Origin: Haloarcula taiwanensis
Lineage (GTDB): Archaea; Halobacteriota; Halobacteria; Halobacteriales; Haloarculaceae
Direction: 5' to 3'
Assembly (NCBI GenBank): GCA_002844335.1
Contig: CP019154.1
Location: forward strand, 2,046,001 to 2,110,000
Length of the DNA: 64,000 nucleotides
Shown here: positions 27,401 through 35,137 of the stretch, one piece after another
Layout of the letters: each line of letters opens with the position of its first letter
Numbering within the stretch: the stretch's first letter is position 1
Notes under the pieces: generated by a model
Told to the model about the DNA's origin: nothing
What the model saw: the letters and a program-made list of their open reading frames with translations, nothing else
Databases searched by the model: none
Position numbers and translations under genes: made by a program

Positions 27401-27595
27401 GCCGAAGGCGAGACCGAACCCGCCACACAGACCCAGACCGACGGCGGTGCGGCCGCCGCAGCCGACACGAGCGGCGACCAGCAGGACATCATCGACGCCG
27501 GCGAGAGCCCGGAATGTCCTGACTGTGGCTCGCTGTCGCTGTACTACTCAGAGGGTTGCAAGACCTGCGAGTCCTGTGGCTGGTCCGAGTGCTGA
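24485..27595 (+). CDS. nrdJ: Adenosylcobalamin-dependent ribonucleoside-diphosphate reductase (class II)
   Basis: 1036 residues starting MSNSDLSADEI. Reduces ribonucleotides to deoxyribonucleotides through a B12-generated thiyl radical. The active-site loop NPCGEQPLEEYEACNLG carries the radical cysteine near residue 434; LMNAGDELQQLSACFVDS holds one redox cysteine, and APTGTTSMIGNTTGGCEP is the phosphate-binding region. The C-terminus is a zinc-ribbon-like tail (CPDCGSLSLYYSEGCKTCES) with the terminal Cys pair that re-reduces the active site. A low-complexity linker rich in Thr and Ala precedes it. No B12 riboswitch was seen in the leader. Confidence 0.94.
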   Translation: MSNSDLSADEITLPIKRTDGDTIEERLTGNAYHNILPARYLRKDANGDLIEEPEDLFDRVAKNIALAEAVFEANKQDIDVYVSPDQLKPDHPRRDELADEVFGKGTSVDDDVETELSVYNVNKFAYETIVPELPEGVREHVEATADAFQEQMEQLSFMPNSPTLMNAGDELQQLSACFVDSPADDIDDIHQTAKEAAQVFQSGGGMGYAFWKLRPYGDPVGSTGGIASGPITFMRTYDQMCETIAQGGARRGAQMGVMRVSHPDVIQFIHAKNKDVSLAETLRLNDPDDFTHNSFAEALEEARELIDDDGKVPKHLRNAVEGHLSNFNISVGVTDDFMEALKAGEEFTFTNPRTGDAHIVTEETKELYDMFGLGEHVEVGEELSIPAEELWDDIVEGAHENGEPGVIYLERVNKQHSFDVEEHPDHEILATNPCGEQPLEEYEACNLGHINLSTLAATDAPDWRVWSDRHADEYDSIEAAIDAFLEEAIDWDEFDRRIELGTRFLENVVTMSDFPVEKIEQKVREMRKIGLGIMGLAQLYIQLGVAYGTEEANEIARQTMRHINHGSKAASHELATERGTFEEWDNSKYANPTDYPDWFEKQTGEDAEDWADGYPIRNHNTTTIAPTGTTSMIGNTTGGCEPIYNVAYYKNVSDDVQGDEMLVEFDDYFLRALEDNDIDVEAVKQEAQEQMANNEFDGVDGLTTVPDAIGELFVTTGDLSAKQHAGIQVACQEGVDSAISKTVNAPNDSTTEDAAEVFEYIYDHGGKGVTYYRDGTRSKQVLTTRAQNTEFSDMDAEEVVAQIEEVFGGIEGFLEDEAVQAALDDSVEEILSVADGDTDAEFAKKQTRPDVLHGVTQRIDTGYGKLYVNINEDPEADRPFELFANIGNSGGFTASFTEALAKTISTALRSGVDPEEIADELQGIRSPKVAWDKGEQIQSIPDAIGTALRRYLDGDVDKAYPDQTTLEETAEKAEGETEPATQTQTDGGAAAAADTSGDQQDIIDAGESPECPDCGSLSLYYSEGCKTCESCGWSEC

Positions 27596-27678
27596 CCGTC
27601 TCAGCCTGAGAGGCGGCTCTGTCATTCGCCGCGCTTGAAGCCCGTTCTTTTCACGTTCGCTGACTCGCCGAGGACCGG

Positions 27679-27969
27679 CTACCGGAACTCGGTCACGTCG
27701 TACACGCCGGTAATCGTCGTTTCCTCGACGGCTGCGGTGATTTCTGTCCCTTCCTCAGCCGCCGAATCTGCGACGAGCGTGACTGGTTCGATGGGCTGGC
27801 GGCGAAGAAAGGCTGCAATCCGTTCGAGCCACGACGGCGTCCCACCCTTCCGGCAGACGATAACGTAGCGCGATTCGGCGAGCGACGCCATCTCAGGTTC
27901 GAAGTCGTAGTCCTCGTGATCGGCCGGCGGGACGACGTGAATGACCTCGCCGGCAATCGTCTCGTCCAT
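27679..27969 (-). CDS. Small haloarchaeal protein of unknown function
   Basis: 96 residues starting MDETIAGEVIHVVPPADHED. An upstream open extension to 28143 lies antisense to the next gene and has an artefactual composition, so the ATG at 27969 is chosen. Predicted alternating strands and helices (SRYVIVCRKGGTPSWLERIA, then EPVTLVADSAAEEGTEITAA) with no catalytic motif. It lies 43 nt downstream of the molybdoenzyme gene in the same direction, possibly in one transcript. Conserved only in haloarchaea as far as I know. Confidence 0.6.
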   Translation of the reverse strand: MDETIAGEVIHVVPPADHEDYDFEPEMASLAESRYVIVCRKGGTPSWLERIAAFLRRQPIEPVTLVADSAAEEGTEITAAVEETTITGVYDVTEFR

Positions 27970-28012
27970 ACACACGATAGCGACTACAGCGGTATGTGCC
28001 GCTCGCTTTGCA

Positions 28013-29533
28013 TTACGAGTACTGCTTCGACACCCAGCCCGAGGCACCGCTGGGATAGGAGTCAGTCTCCTCCTCGGGCTGTACCTCGCCGCGTTGGTCG
28101 ACCATCCGGACGACGACGGTGTGGCCGCCGGACGGCGGGTCATAGGTATGTTCCCACTGTCGCCATGCGTCCTCGGCGGGGCCGTCGCCGCTGGCGGCCG
28201 GCAGTTGGTCCGAGAGCGTTGCGTCCGCCCACGTCTCGCCGCCGTCGGTGGAGACCTCGACGCGCTGGACGCCGCGCAGGCCGGCGTAGGCGGGGCCGCC
28301 GATCCGCCGCCGGCCGTCGGAAAGCATCGATTCGTGGTGGAGTTTGGCGACCGGATTCACCGGCCCGGTCCCCTGCCAGCCGCGTTTCTCCCAGTAGCCG
28401 TCGGCCTCCTCGTCGAGAATTTCGATCTCCGAGAGCCACTTGACGTTGACCTCGCCCCAGTGGCCGGGGACCAGCGCCCGGACGGGGTAGCCGTGGCCGC
28501 GCGGGAGTATCTTCCCGTTCATTCCGTAGGCGAGCATCCCGCCCCGGAGCGCGTCGATGGGGAACTCCTCGTAGTAGTCGTCTTCGGCCCGGAGCATCAC
28601 ACACTCACAGCCGCTCTGGACGCCGGCTTCTTCGAGCAGGCTGTCGACGGGAACGCCGGTCCATAGCGCGTTGTCTATCTTGTAGCCGTTCAGACTCTCG
28701 CCGACACAGCGGAGCGTGATGAACCGGTTTTCGGCGTCCATCTCCAGGATGTCCCCGTAGTCGAGCGTGATCTCCTCTTCGACGGCACCAGTGATAGAGA
28801 GCGACCAGTCCGCGGCCGAGATCTGCGGGTCGATGGAGTTGATATCGACCTCGTAGAAGTTCTCGCTGACCAGCGGGTCTATGTCGCCAAAGCCAAGCGA
28901 GGACTCCGCGGCGACGGCGAGCTTCTCGTCGACATCGTCGAGGTCTGCCCCCGGCGCATTCAGTACGGGCGCGTCGTCACCCGTCGCGGCGACCGAACGC
29001 CGGTTACCAGCCGTGTAGCCGACCGTTGCCGCGGCGACAGCCGCACCGACCGTCGAGAGCGCCCGCCGTCGTTTCGAGGATATCGGCGACACCGAGCCAC
29101 TGAGTCCGTCAAGGAGCTGCGCAAGGCCGACGACGGCGGCGGCGGGGACCGCCGGGCCAGCGGCAAGGACGACTTCGCCGGTGAGAACGACGCTGACAAC
29201 CCAGGTGACGACAGCCGTTCCGACAACAGGGAGGGCGCGGTTATTCGCCAGTTGCCCGATGAGGATGGCTGCCCTGGCCGCCAGTGCGATGAACAGCCCA
29301 GCGAGCGCGATGGCGAACAGGAGATTCAACTGTTGGCCGAGACTGCCAAGCGACGAGATGGCGGTCGAGACGATGATGCCGGGCATCGACCGTGCGAGCG
29401 TCCGTTCGATAGGCGAGGCGATGAACGCAGGTGCGTAGCCAGTGACCGCGTAGGAGCCGGCCAGGCCCGCGACGGCTGCAACGACACTGACCAGCAGCCG
29501 CCCGCCGGGAGAGTCGAGAAGGTCGTCAGTCAT
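28013..29533 (-). CDS. Membrane-anchored sulfite oxidase-like molybdopterin enzyme
   Basis: 506 residues in two parts. Residues 1-150 form about four membrane spans (for example LFAIALAGLFIALAARAAIL). A Tat-like SSKRRRALSTVGAAVAAA follows at 152-169. From about 185 the chain is a sulfite-oxidase/nitrate-reductase-type molybdenum domain: FITLRCVGESLNG contains the molybdenum ligand cysteine (276), and PRGHGYPVRALVPGHWGE (about 345) is the pterin-binding signature. A dimerisation domain follows (VEVSTDGGETWADATL). Haem b5 is absent. The catalytic part probably faces outside. Substrate (sulfite or a sulfoxide) unproven. Lies divergent from the zinc-finger and kinase genes. Confidence 0.85.
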   Translation of the reverse strand: MTDDLLDSPGGRLLVSVVAAVAGLAGSYAVTGYAPAFIASPIERTLARSMPGIIVSTAISSLGSLGQQLNLLFAIALAGLFIALAARAAILIGQLANNRALPVVGTAVVTWVVSVVLTGEVVLAAGPAVPAAAVVGLAQLLDGLSGSVSPISSKRRRALSTVGAAVAAATVGYTAGNRRSVAATGDDAPVLNAPGADLDDVDEKLAVAAESSLGFGDIDPLVSENFYEVDINSIDPQISAADWSLSITGAVEEEITLDYGDILEMDAENRFITLRCVGESLNGYKIDNALWTGVPVDSLLEEAGVQSGCECVMLRAEDDYYEEFPIDALRGGMLAYGMNGKILPRGHGYPVRALVPGHWGEVNVKWLSEIEILDEEADGYWEKRGWQGTGPVNPVAKLHHESMLSDGRRRIGGPAYAGLRGVQRVEVSTDGGETWADATLSDQLPAASGDGPAEDAWRQWEHTYDPPSGGHTVVVRMVDQRGEVQPEEETDSYPSGASGWVSKQYS

Positions 29534-29638
29534 GGCTGCACTGACGGTCTACCCGGCAAAAGAGATTGTTCCAATTTCACCCAGATTCCGTTCCGAAACT
29601 CCGGAAGACACAAGCGAGCGGGGTTGGTCTACGGAATC

Positions 29639-29761
29639 ATGGACGAGCAGCCCGGCGGTCGGCCCTGCCCGCTCTGTGAACGGGCGATGTACCACCGACA
29701 CTGCAAGTACGTCTGTCCGGAACACGGGGTCGTGTACGACTGCGCCGACACGTTCTACTGA
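29639..29761 (+). CDS. Zinc-finger miniprotein (HVO_2523-like)
   Basis: 40 residues with two zinc-ligand pairs, CPLC at 10-13 and CPEH at 26-29, plus a further Cys in YDCADTF. Small haloarchaeal zinc-finger proteins of this kind are frequent; some affect biofilm and swarming, but no role can be assigned here. The frame extends upstream without start-like composition, so the ATG at 29639 is taken. Ends 46 nt before the kinase gene. Confidence 0.7.
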   Translation: MDEQPGGRPCPLCERAMYHRHCKYVCPEHGVVYDCADTFY

Positions 29762-29776
29762 CGAGACGCTCACGGG

Positions 29777-29783
29777 TTTATTA
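29777..29783 (+). promoter_or_regulatory. TATA box for the REC-PAS histidine kinase
   Basis: TTTATTA centred 28 nt before the ATG at 29808, consistent with a leaderless transcript starting within a few bases of the ATG. Confidence 0.55.
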
Positions 29784-29807
29784 GCTTGGAACAATGAAAA
29801 GAGTGGT

Positions 29808-32384
29808 ATGAGTGGTCACGGGGAGGAGATTTCGGTGCTGCACGTCGACGACGACCCCGACCTCGGTGACCTCGTTGCGGTCCATCTGGAGCAAACGCAC
29901 GGCGACATCTCTGTCTGTACCGAACGAAGTGCGGCCGACGGGTTAGCGCGACTGTCTGAACACGCGTTCGACTGTGTCGTCAGCGACCACGACATGCCGG
30001 GCATGGACGGACTCGAGTTTCTGAGAGTCGTTCGCGAGGAGTACGAGGAACTCCCGTTTATCCTCTTTACTGGCAAGGGAAGCGAGGAAATCGCGAGTGA
30101 CGCGATCTCTGCCGGCGTCACCGAATACCTGCAGAAGGGAGTCGGAACGGACCAGTACGCCGTGCTCGCGAACCGTATCGAGCGGGCTGTGGGGGAACGA
30201 CGGGCCAAGACCGCGCTCGAAGAGTCTGAGCGGATGCTGTCGACGCTCATCTCGAACCTTCCGGGAATGGTGTATCGCGCGCGGAACGAACCCGATTGGC
30301 CAATGGAGTTCGTCAGCGACGGTGCAGCGGAACTCGTCGGCTACAGTTCGGCGGCGCTCGAGAGTGGCGACGTTTCTTGGGGCACGCTCATAGAGGATTC
30401 CGAGACAGAGCGTCTCTGGGAGACAGTCCAGACCTGTATCGCCGCCGACGAACCGTTCGAAGTCTCCTACCAGATTGAGACGGCCGACGGTGAGACTCGC
30501 TGGATGTGGGAACGCGGGCGTGTCGTCGACACTGACGACGACGGCGTCGAAATCCTCGAAGGATTCATCACCGACGTGACCGCACGCGAGGAGCGCGAAC
30601 GGGAACTCGCGGATCAGCGGGCATTTACCGAGAAGCTCATCGACTCTATCGACGATATGTTCTACGTGGTCGCTACCGACGGGAGCCTGGTCCGATGGAA
30701 CGACACCGTCCCGTCGGTGACCGGGTACACCAACGAGAAATTAGCGTCGATAGGAATTGACGAGCTCATTGTGGACTCTGACCACGACAAACTGTGGCGG
30801 ATATTCGAGGAGACGCTGGAGACCGGGTACGGAACCATCGAGGCAGGTGTTGAGACGGCTGACGGCGAGCAACTCCAGTATGAGTTCAAGGGCTCGCTCA
30901 TCGAGGACGAGCGCGGTGACCCGTTCGGGATTGCTGGAATCGGCCGGGATATCACCGAGCGGAAGCGTCGAGAGCGGGCACTCAGAGAGTATCGCACGCT
31001 AGTTGAAAACGTCGGAGACCCGATGTACGTCCTCGATAGGGACGGGACCATAGAGATGGTGAACGAGGCGATGGCCGTTCATCTGGGGTACGACCGCTCG
31101 GAAATCATCGGCTCGAATCCGGCCCGGTTCATGCCCGACGCGGACGTCGAGGAAGCGGCAGACCTCATTCGTGACCTGCTCGACGACGAGCGAACGTGGG
31201 CGTCCTACGAGATGCGGACGATATCGGCTGACGGGACGGTTCGGATCAACGAAGACAGGATCGCCCCACTGTTCGACGAGGATGGAACCTTCGACGGCTC
31301 GGTCGGTGTGATGCGTGAAATAACGGATCGAAAGCAGCGCAAGCGGGAACTCGAACGCTACGAGACGATTATCGAGGCCGTCGGCGACCCGGTGTACACC
31401 CTCGACGACGAGGGCGTGTTCACCTACGCGAACGAGGCGATAGAGCGACTGACGGGCTTCGAGCCGGATACCCTCATCGGTGAACACATCTCCACGATTA
31501 TGGCTGGTGATGACATCGACCGCGGTAGCGACCTCATCCGGACCATGCTATCCGAGCCGACCCGGCAGAACGTGACCTTCGAAACCGATATCGTCGACCA
31601 GAACGGGGAACACACCCCTATCGAGATCCACATCGCGTTACTTCCGGCAGCCGATGGAGAGTTCAACGGCACGGCGGGCGTCATCCGCGACATCAGCGAC
31701 CGGAAAGAGAGAGAGCGACAACTCGCGGAGTTCGCCTCCGTCGTGAGCCACGACCTCCGGAACCCGCTGAACGTGGTCAAAGGGCGGATATCGGCCGCTC
31801 GGACGTCGGGCGACGTATCACACCTCGATGCGGCGGAGTCCGCGGCCGACCGGATGGACGACCTCATCAACGACCTGCTGACCCTCGCCAGACAGGGCGA
31901 GACGGTCGGTGAGACGGCGATGGTGGATCTCACCGCTCTCGCTGGGCAGGCCTGGGCCGATGTCGAAACAGGCGAAGCCAGGCTGGAAGAGCACGGAACG
32001 GCGACGGTTGAGGCCGACGCGGCACGGCTCCGGACGGTGTTCGAGAATCTGTTCCGAAACAGTGTGGAACATGGGTCCACGAGCAGTCGGTCAGGGACCG
32101 ACGGCGGCGTGGAACACGGGGCCTCGACGGATGATGCCGCACCGATAACGGTCTCCGTCGGGACGACAGACAACGGTTTCTACGTCGCCGACGACGGAGC
32201 CGGAATCCCGCCGGAGGAGCGACAGGACGTGTTCGGCCGCGGCTACACCACGAGCGACACGGGGACCGGCTTCGGGCTGGCAATCGTCACCGAGGTTGTG
32301 CAGGCTCACGGCTGGTCGGTGTCGGTGACAGAGAGCGAAAGCGGTGGCGCGCGGTTCGAGTTCACGACGAGTTCGGAGCGTTGA
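29808..32384 (+). CDS. Hybrid sensor histidine kinase: receiver, four PAS domains, HisKA, HATPase
   Basis: 858 residues starting MSGHGEEISVLHVDDD. An N-terminal receiver (about 7-130) has the phosphoacceptor D60 in SDHDMPG. Four PAS domains follow, each ending in a D-I/V-T/S-D/E-R-K type motif (about 145-265, 273-390, 395-510, 515-630). The HisKA phospho-histidine is in FASVVSHDLRNPLN. The ATPase has N box ENLFRNSVEHG, G1 DDGAGIP and G2 GTGFGLAI, all intact. No membrane spans, so signal sensing is cytosolic (redox, light or ligand). No adjacent response regulator gene, as usual in haloarchaea. Its 3' end overlaps the convergent TVP38-family gene by 23 nt. Confidence 0.92.
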   Translation: MSGHGEEISVLHVDDDPDLGDLVAVHLEQTHGDISVCTERSAADGLARLSEHAFDCVVSDHDMPGMDGLEFLRVVREEYEELPFILFTGKGSEEIASDAISAGVTEYLQKGVGTDQYAVLANRIERAVGERRAKTALEESERMLSTLISNLPGMVYRARNEPDWPMEFVSDGAAELVGYSSAALESGDVSWGTLIEDSETERLWETVQTCIAADEPFEVSYQIETADGETRWMWERGRVVDTDDDGVEILEGFITDVTAREERERELADQRAFTEKLIDSIDDMFYVVATDGSLVRWNDTVPSVTGYTNEKLASIGIDELIVDSDHDKLWRIFEETLETGYGTIEAGVETADGEQLQYEFKGSLIEDERGDPFGIAGIGRDITERKRRERALREYRTLVENVGDPMYVLDRDGTIEMVNEAMAVHLGYDRSEIIGSNPARFMPDADVEEAADLIRDLLDDERTWASYEMRTISADGTVRINEDRIAPLFDEDGTFDGSVGVMREITDRKQRKRELERYETIIEAVGDPVYTLDDEGVFTYANEAIERLTGFEPDTLIGEHISTIMAGDDIDRGSDLIRTMLSEPTRQNVTFETDIVDQNGEHTPIEIHIALLPAADGEFNGTAGVIRDISDRKERERQLAEFASVVSHDLRNPLNVVKGRISAARTSGDVSHLDAAESAADRMDDLINDLLTLARQGETVGETAMVDLTALAGQAWADVETGEARLEEHGTATVEADAARLRTVFENLFRNSVEHGSTSSRSGTDGGVEHGASTDDAAPITVSVGTTDNGFYVADDGAGIPPEERQDVFGRGYTTSDTGTGFGLAIVTEVVQAHGWSVSVTESESGGARFEFTTSSER

Positions 32385-33021
32385 CGTGGCGATAGGCCGG
32401 TCCCGCAAGCACCAACACGGCCAGCGCCGCCGAAAACAGCAGGACGTGCGGGAGCGCGTCGATAGTGAGGCCGGTGAGCGTCAACGACCGCAGCGACGCG
32501 CCCGCAGTGACCTCGACGGCAACCCACGGAATCTCTCCGAGAAAGGTCCCGACAGCGAACGAACGCGGCGAGACGCGGGCGAATCCGGCCCCATAGGACA
32601 CGGGGTCCGCGGGAACCGGTGAGAGCCGCGCTGCGAGGACGCCCCGCATCTCGCCGGTTACCTCGATGATCCGGCGGCCGGAGTCGCCCAGCCAGCCGAA
32701 CATCCCGCCCTGTTCACCAGCCCGGAGCGCGAACCGGTAGGGAATGAGGCACGTGACGAGTGCCCCCATCAGCGCGACCGGGAAGCCGTACTTGACGCCG
32801 AGGACGAACCCGACGAACGCGGACAGCGGCATCGTGGGCCACGCAAAGAACGGGCGGATGAGATACAGGCCGACGATGACGCCCGCGAGGTAGACAGGGT
32901 GGTCGGCCAGGTGCAGCATCTGAGCTACCACCCGCTCGGGCGTGAGCAGCGTCGTCGCAATGGCGACGACTCCCACCAGCCCAGCAGTCCCGACCAGCTG
33001 TCGCTTCGCGAGGCGGTCCAT
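32362..33021 (-). CDS. TVP38/TMEM64 (DedA-like) family membrane protein
   Basis: 219 residues with five or six hydrophobic spans. The family-specific core runs from PTMPLSAFVGFVLGVKYGF (about 62-80) to RLSPVPADPVSYGAGFARVS and FAVGTFLGEIPWVAVEV (about 130-170), containing the conserved FxxR- and G-rich re-entrant segments. Relatives act in lipid scrambling or membrane transport; the exact cargo is unknown. Start ATG at 33021. The gene converges on the kinase gene with a 23-nt 3' overlap. Confidence 0.8.
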   Translation of the reverse strand: MDRLAKRQLVGTAGLVGVVAIATTLLTPERVVAQMLHLADHPVYLAGVIVGLYLIRPFFAWPTMPLSAFVGFVLGVKYGFPVALMGALVTCLIPYRFALRAGEQGGMFGWLGDSGRRIIEVTGEMRGVLAARLSPVPADPVSYGAGFARVSPRSFAVGTFLGEIPWVAVEVTAGASLRSLTLTGLTIDALPHVLLFSAALAVLVLAGPAYRHVNAPNSS

Positions 33022-33062
33022 CTACCCAATTGAGCGGCAGCAATCGACAAACGCTTTGTGGT

Positions 33063-33070
33063 ATCTTTTA
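33063..33070 (+). promoter_or_regulatory. TATA-like box for the DUF5830-type gene
   Basis: ATCTTTTA is centred about 30 nt before the GTG at 33097 and supports that start in a leaderless mRNA, against the upstream GTG at 33058 that would place the box inside the gene. Confidence 0.45.
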
Positions 33071-33096
33071 CGTTGTTCGGGGTTGAATCGGTGGTT

Positions 33097-33462
33097 GTGT
33101 CCGAGACGCGAGACCCGGTCGAACTCGGCGTCGAACTGCTCGCCCATCTGGAACACGGTGAGCTGTCCGTCGCTGACGCCCTCGACCGTATCGAGACGGT
33201 GACGACCAACCCACAGGTCCAGCGCGAGATACTCGATACCGCCGTGATGCGGGGCCTCATCGAACGCGAGAACGGTGTCGTCCGCCCACGGTCACAGGGG
33301 TCGTACGTGAACTTCGACAGTGACGTGGTCGTCCGGGAAGGAGAGTTCTCGTGTCAGCGCTGTGGTGCAGCTATCAACACGGGTCACTTCGTCCAGTTCG
33401 ACGGTGGCGAACTGGGCCCGTTCGGGTCGACGTGTATTCGGAAAGTGTTAGGGCGGGAGTAG
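33097..33462 (+). CDS. DUF5830-type haloarchaeal protein with Cys-rich C-terminus
   Basis: About 121 residues from GTG 33097 (an alternative GTG lies at 33058). Residues 1-65 form a helical, winged-helix-like part (ELGVELLAHLEHGELSVADA, then REILDTAVMRGLIERENGVV). The C-terminal third carries CQRCGAAINTGHF and STCIRKVLG, a likely zinc site. The overall design, DNA-binding-like helix bundle plus zinc knuckle, hints at a small regulator or RNA-binding protein; function unknown. Divergent from the TVP38-family gene, with a 75-bp spacer. Confidence 0.65.
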   Translation: MSETRDPVELGVELLAHLEHGELSVADALDRIETVTTNPQVQREILDTAVMRGLIERENGVVRPRSQGSYVNFDSDVVVREGEFSCQRCGAAINTGHFVQFDGGELGPFGSTCIRKVLGRE

Positions 33463-33643
33463 CGGAGCCGTGGCCGCGACAGAGGCCACGGCGTCGGTCA
33501 GGCGAGCGGGGAGGAACGACCCGCGAGCAAAGGAGCGCGACCGCAGGGGACAGTACGACCTGCAAGTAGCGAGGTCGTGGCCGCACCCACGACCTCATTA
33601 GCCAGACGGCCCCAAAAGTACGGCTTCAGTCAAAACAGACGAC

Positions 33644-34654
33644 TCAGCGGCCTTGCCGGAGTTCCTTGATGAGCTGTTTGATTGTACGCTCTTGCTTTTG
33701 GAGCTGTTCGTTCTGGGCCTCGACAGCAGCGGTCAGTTCGGCGACCTGTGCTTCGAGTTCAGCGATGTCGGGGTCTGCAGCGGTGTCCGGCTCGACCGAG
33801 TCGGTGTCTATGCCTGCTGTGCCAGTGGATCGTGTCTCGGTCGTGGCTTCGGCGGTAGTTCCCTGCTCACTGGTCGATTGGGTCGCGGCCTGCGTGCTGG
33901 TGCTCGCAGATGCAGTCTCGGACTCATCACTGCCCTCCTCGTCATTGCTCACAAGGGGGTCGATGCCGGATTCCAGGCCGAGCCCGTTGCCACCTTCGTC
34001 TGCACTCTCGTCTGGGTCGGCCCCGACTTTGGTGTTGAGGTCGGCAAGCGAGTCGACGTCGTGGTACGCGAAGAGGGCCTCTTCGAGCGTTTTCCGGACC
34101 ATCGGTGCTTGCTCGGACGGAGCCTTGATGCGCTCCGGTCGCTCGTTAAACGAGAGCACGACCGCCGTAGCGACGCTGCCCTCTTCGAACTCAAGGCCGG
34201 TCACGTCGTCGAAGGAGAACGCTTCGTAGTCGGCATCCCAGGTGACGTTACCGATGTGCTTGAGCAACTGGCGGTCGGTAACCACCAGCGTGAGTTCGCT
34301 GAACCGGAACACGCCGGCGAGACTCTCGTCCGGGGCAATACCACCCGAGACGGCGAGCTTACCTTCGAGTAGCCGTTCGAGGACGGCGTCGCTGCGGTTG
34401 CCGGGAACGGACAGCTCAAGCTTCTCACCAGTGTAGATGAGCGAGAACTTGGTCTTTCGCCGACCGGCCGAAACCGTGAGCCGTTCGAAGTCGTGTGGAT
34501 AGCTGGCGACCTTCTCGTCGCTGAGAAGACCCTCACCGCGGTAGACGAGCGTCCGGGTCGGTGTGAAACAGGCCGCGTCTTCGTCGCCGAGGTTGACACC
34601 GCCCCGGATCTCCTCGTCCCCGAGTTCCTGCTGGACGAGGTCTGGTATCTCCAT
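33644..34654 (-). CDS. Haloarchaeal protein with PH-like domains, Ser/Thr-rich linker and C-terminal coiled coil
   Basis: 336 residues. Residues 1-190 look like two beta-rich PH-type units (CFTPTRTLVYRGEGLL, and FRFSELTLVVTDRQLLKHIG with VTGLEFEEGSVATAVVLSF), as in YdbT/bPH-like proteins. A long disordered linker rich in Ser, Thr, Glu and Gln follows (about 215-295). The C-terminus is a coiled coil (ELEAQVAELTAAVEAQNEQ, continuing to KQLIKELRQGR), probably an oligomerisation handle. No membrane span. Start ATG at 34654. Likely a scaffold; no function assigned. Confidence 0.65.
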   Translation of the reverse strand: MEIPDLVQQELGDEEIRGGVNLGDEDAACFTPTRTLVYRGEGLLSDEKVASYPHDFERLTVSAGRRKTKFSLIYTGEKLELSVPGNRSDAVLERLLEGKLAVSGGIAPDESLAGVFRFSELTLVVTDRQLLKHIGNVTWDADYEAFSFDDVTGLEFEEGSVATAVVLSFNERPERIKAPSEQAPMVRKTLEEALFAYHDVDSLADLNTKVGADPDESADEGGNGLGLESGIDPLVSNDEEGSDESETASASTSTQAATQSTSEQGTTAEATTETRSTGTAGIDTDSVEPDTAADPDIAELEAQVAELTAAVEAQNEQLQKQERTIKQLIKELRQGR

Positions 34655-34713
34655 ACTGGCTGCATACCTGCGTGATGGCTTAAATCCGCGGGTCGAGTAT
34701 CAGCGACGATGCG

Positions 34714-34744
34714 CCCACGCAGCGTGGGACTGTGCCACAGTCCC
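34714..34744. repeat. Two overlapping perfect inverted repeats upstream of tRNA-Met
   Basis: CCCACGC-A-GCGTGGG (34714-34728) and GGGACTGT-GCC-ACAGTCCC (34726-34744) share the GGG at 34726-34728, so only one hairpin can form at a time. Located between a minus-strand gene and tRNA-Met. Confidence 0.7.
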
Positions 34745-34798
34745 GGTGGAGATGAGAACCTTCAAGACGGCTAACGGCCAACGGCTGAATGCACCCGC

Positions 34799-34944
34799 GC
34801 CCGGGTGGCTTAGCTGGACATAGCGCCGCACTCATAGGGTCTCTCGACTCATGCGGCAGTGCAACCCGTCATGACCCCGGGGCGCTCGTCACGCCCCAGA
34901 CCTGGGCCATGCGGAGATCGAGGGTTCGGAGCCCTCCCCGGGCA
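34799..34944 (+). tRNA. Elongator tRNA-Met (anticodon CAT) with a 72-nt intron
   Basis: Acceptor GCCCGGG (34799-34805) pairs with CCCGGGC (34937-34943), discriminator A. The 5' anticodon strand CCGCA (34826-34830) is followed by CTCATA; its partner TGCGG lies at 34910-34914. Between them is an intron, about 34837-34908, at the usual 37/38 site. GGTCT near the 5' junction pairs with AGACC near the 3' junction, giving a bulge-helix-bulge for the splicing endonuclease. T arm GAGGG-TTCGGAG-CCCTC. Mature length 74 nt. Junctions are accurate to about two bases. Haloarchaeal elongator tRNA-Met is known to carry an intron. Confidence 0.9.
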
Positions 34945-35137
34945 TTTTCCAGATCACATCGGTCAATAGCGACCAGCTCTCTGTCACGGAGCCGGACAGA
35001 TGGCGTTGTGTCGGTTGAAAGAATGGTGTTCCGAGCGAGCAGGTCGCCGCAGCGGTGAGTGGCTCTCAAACGCCGTTACGTTCGTCATGGCAGTTCCGGA
35101 GGGTGGAGCGATTTCACTGAGCAAGAATCGGCAGCGG

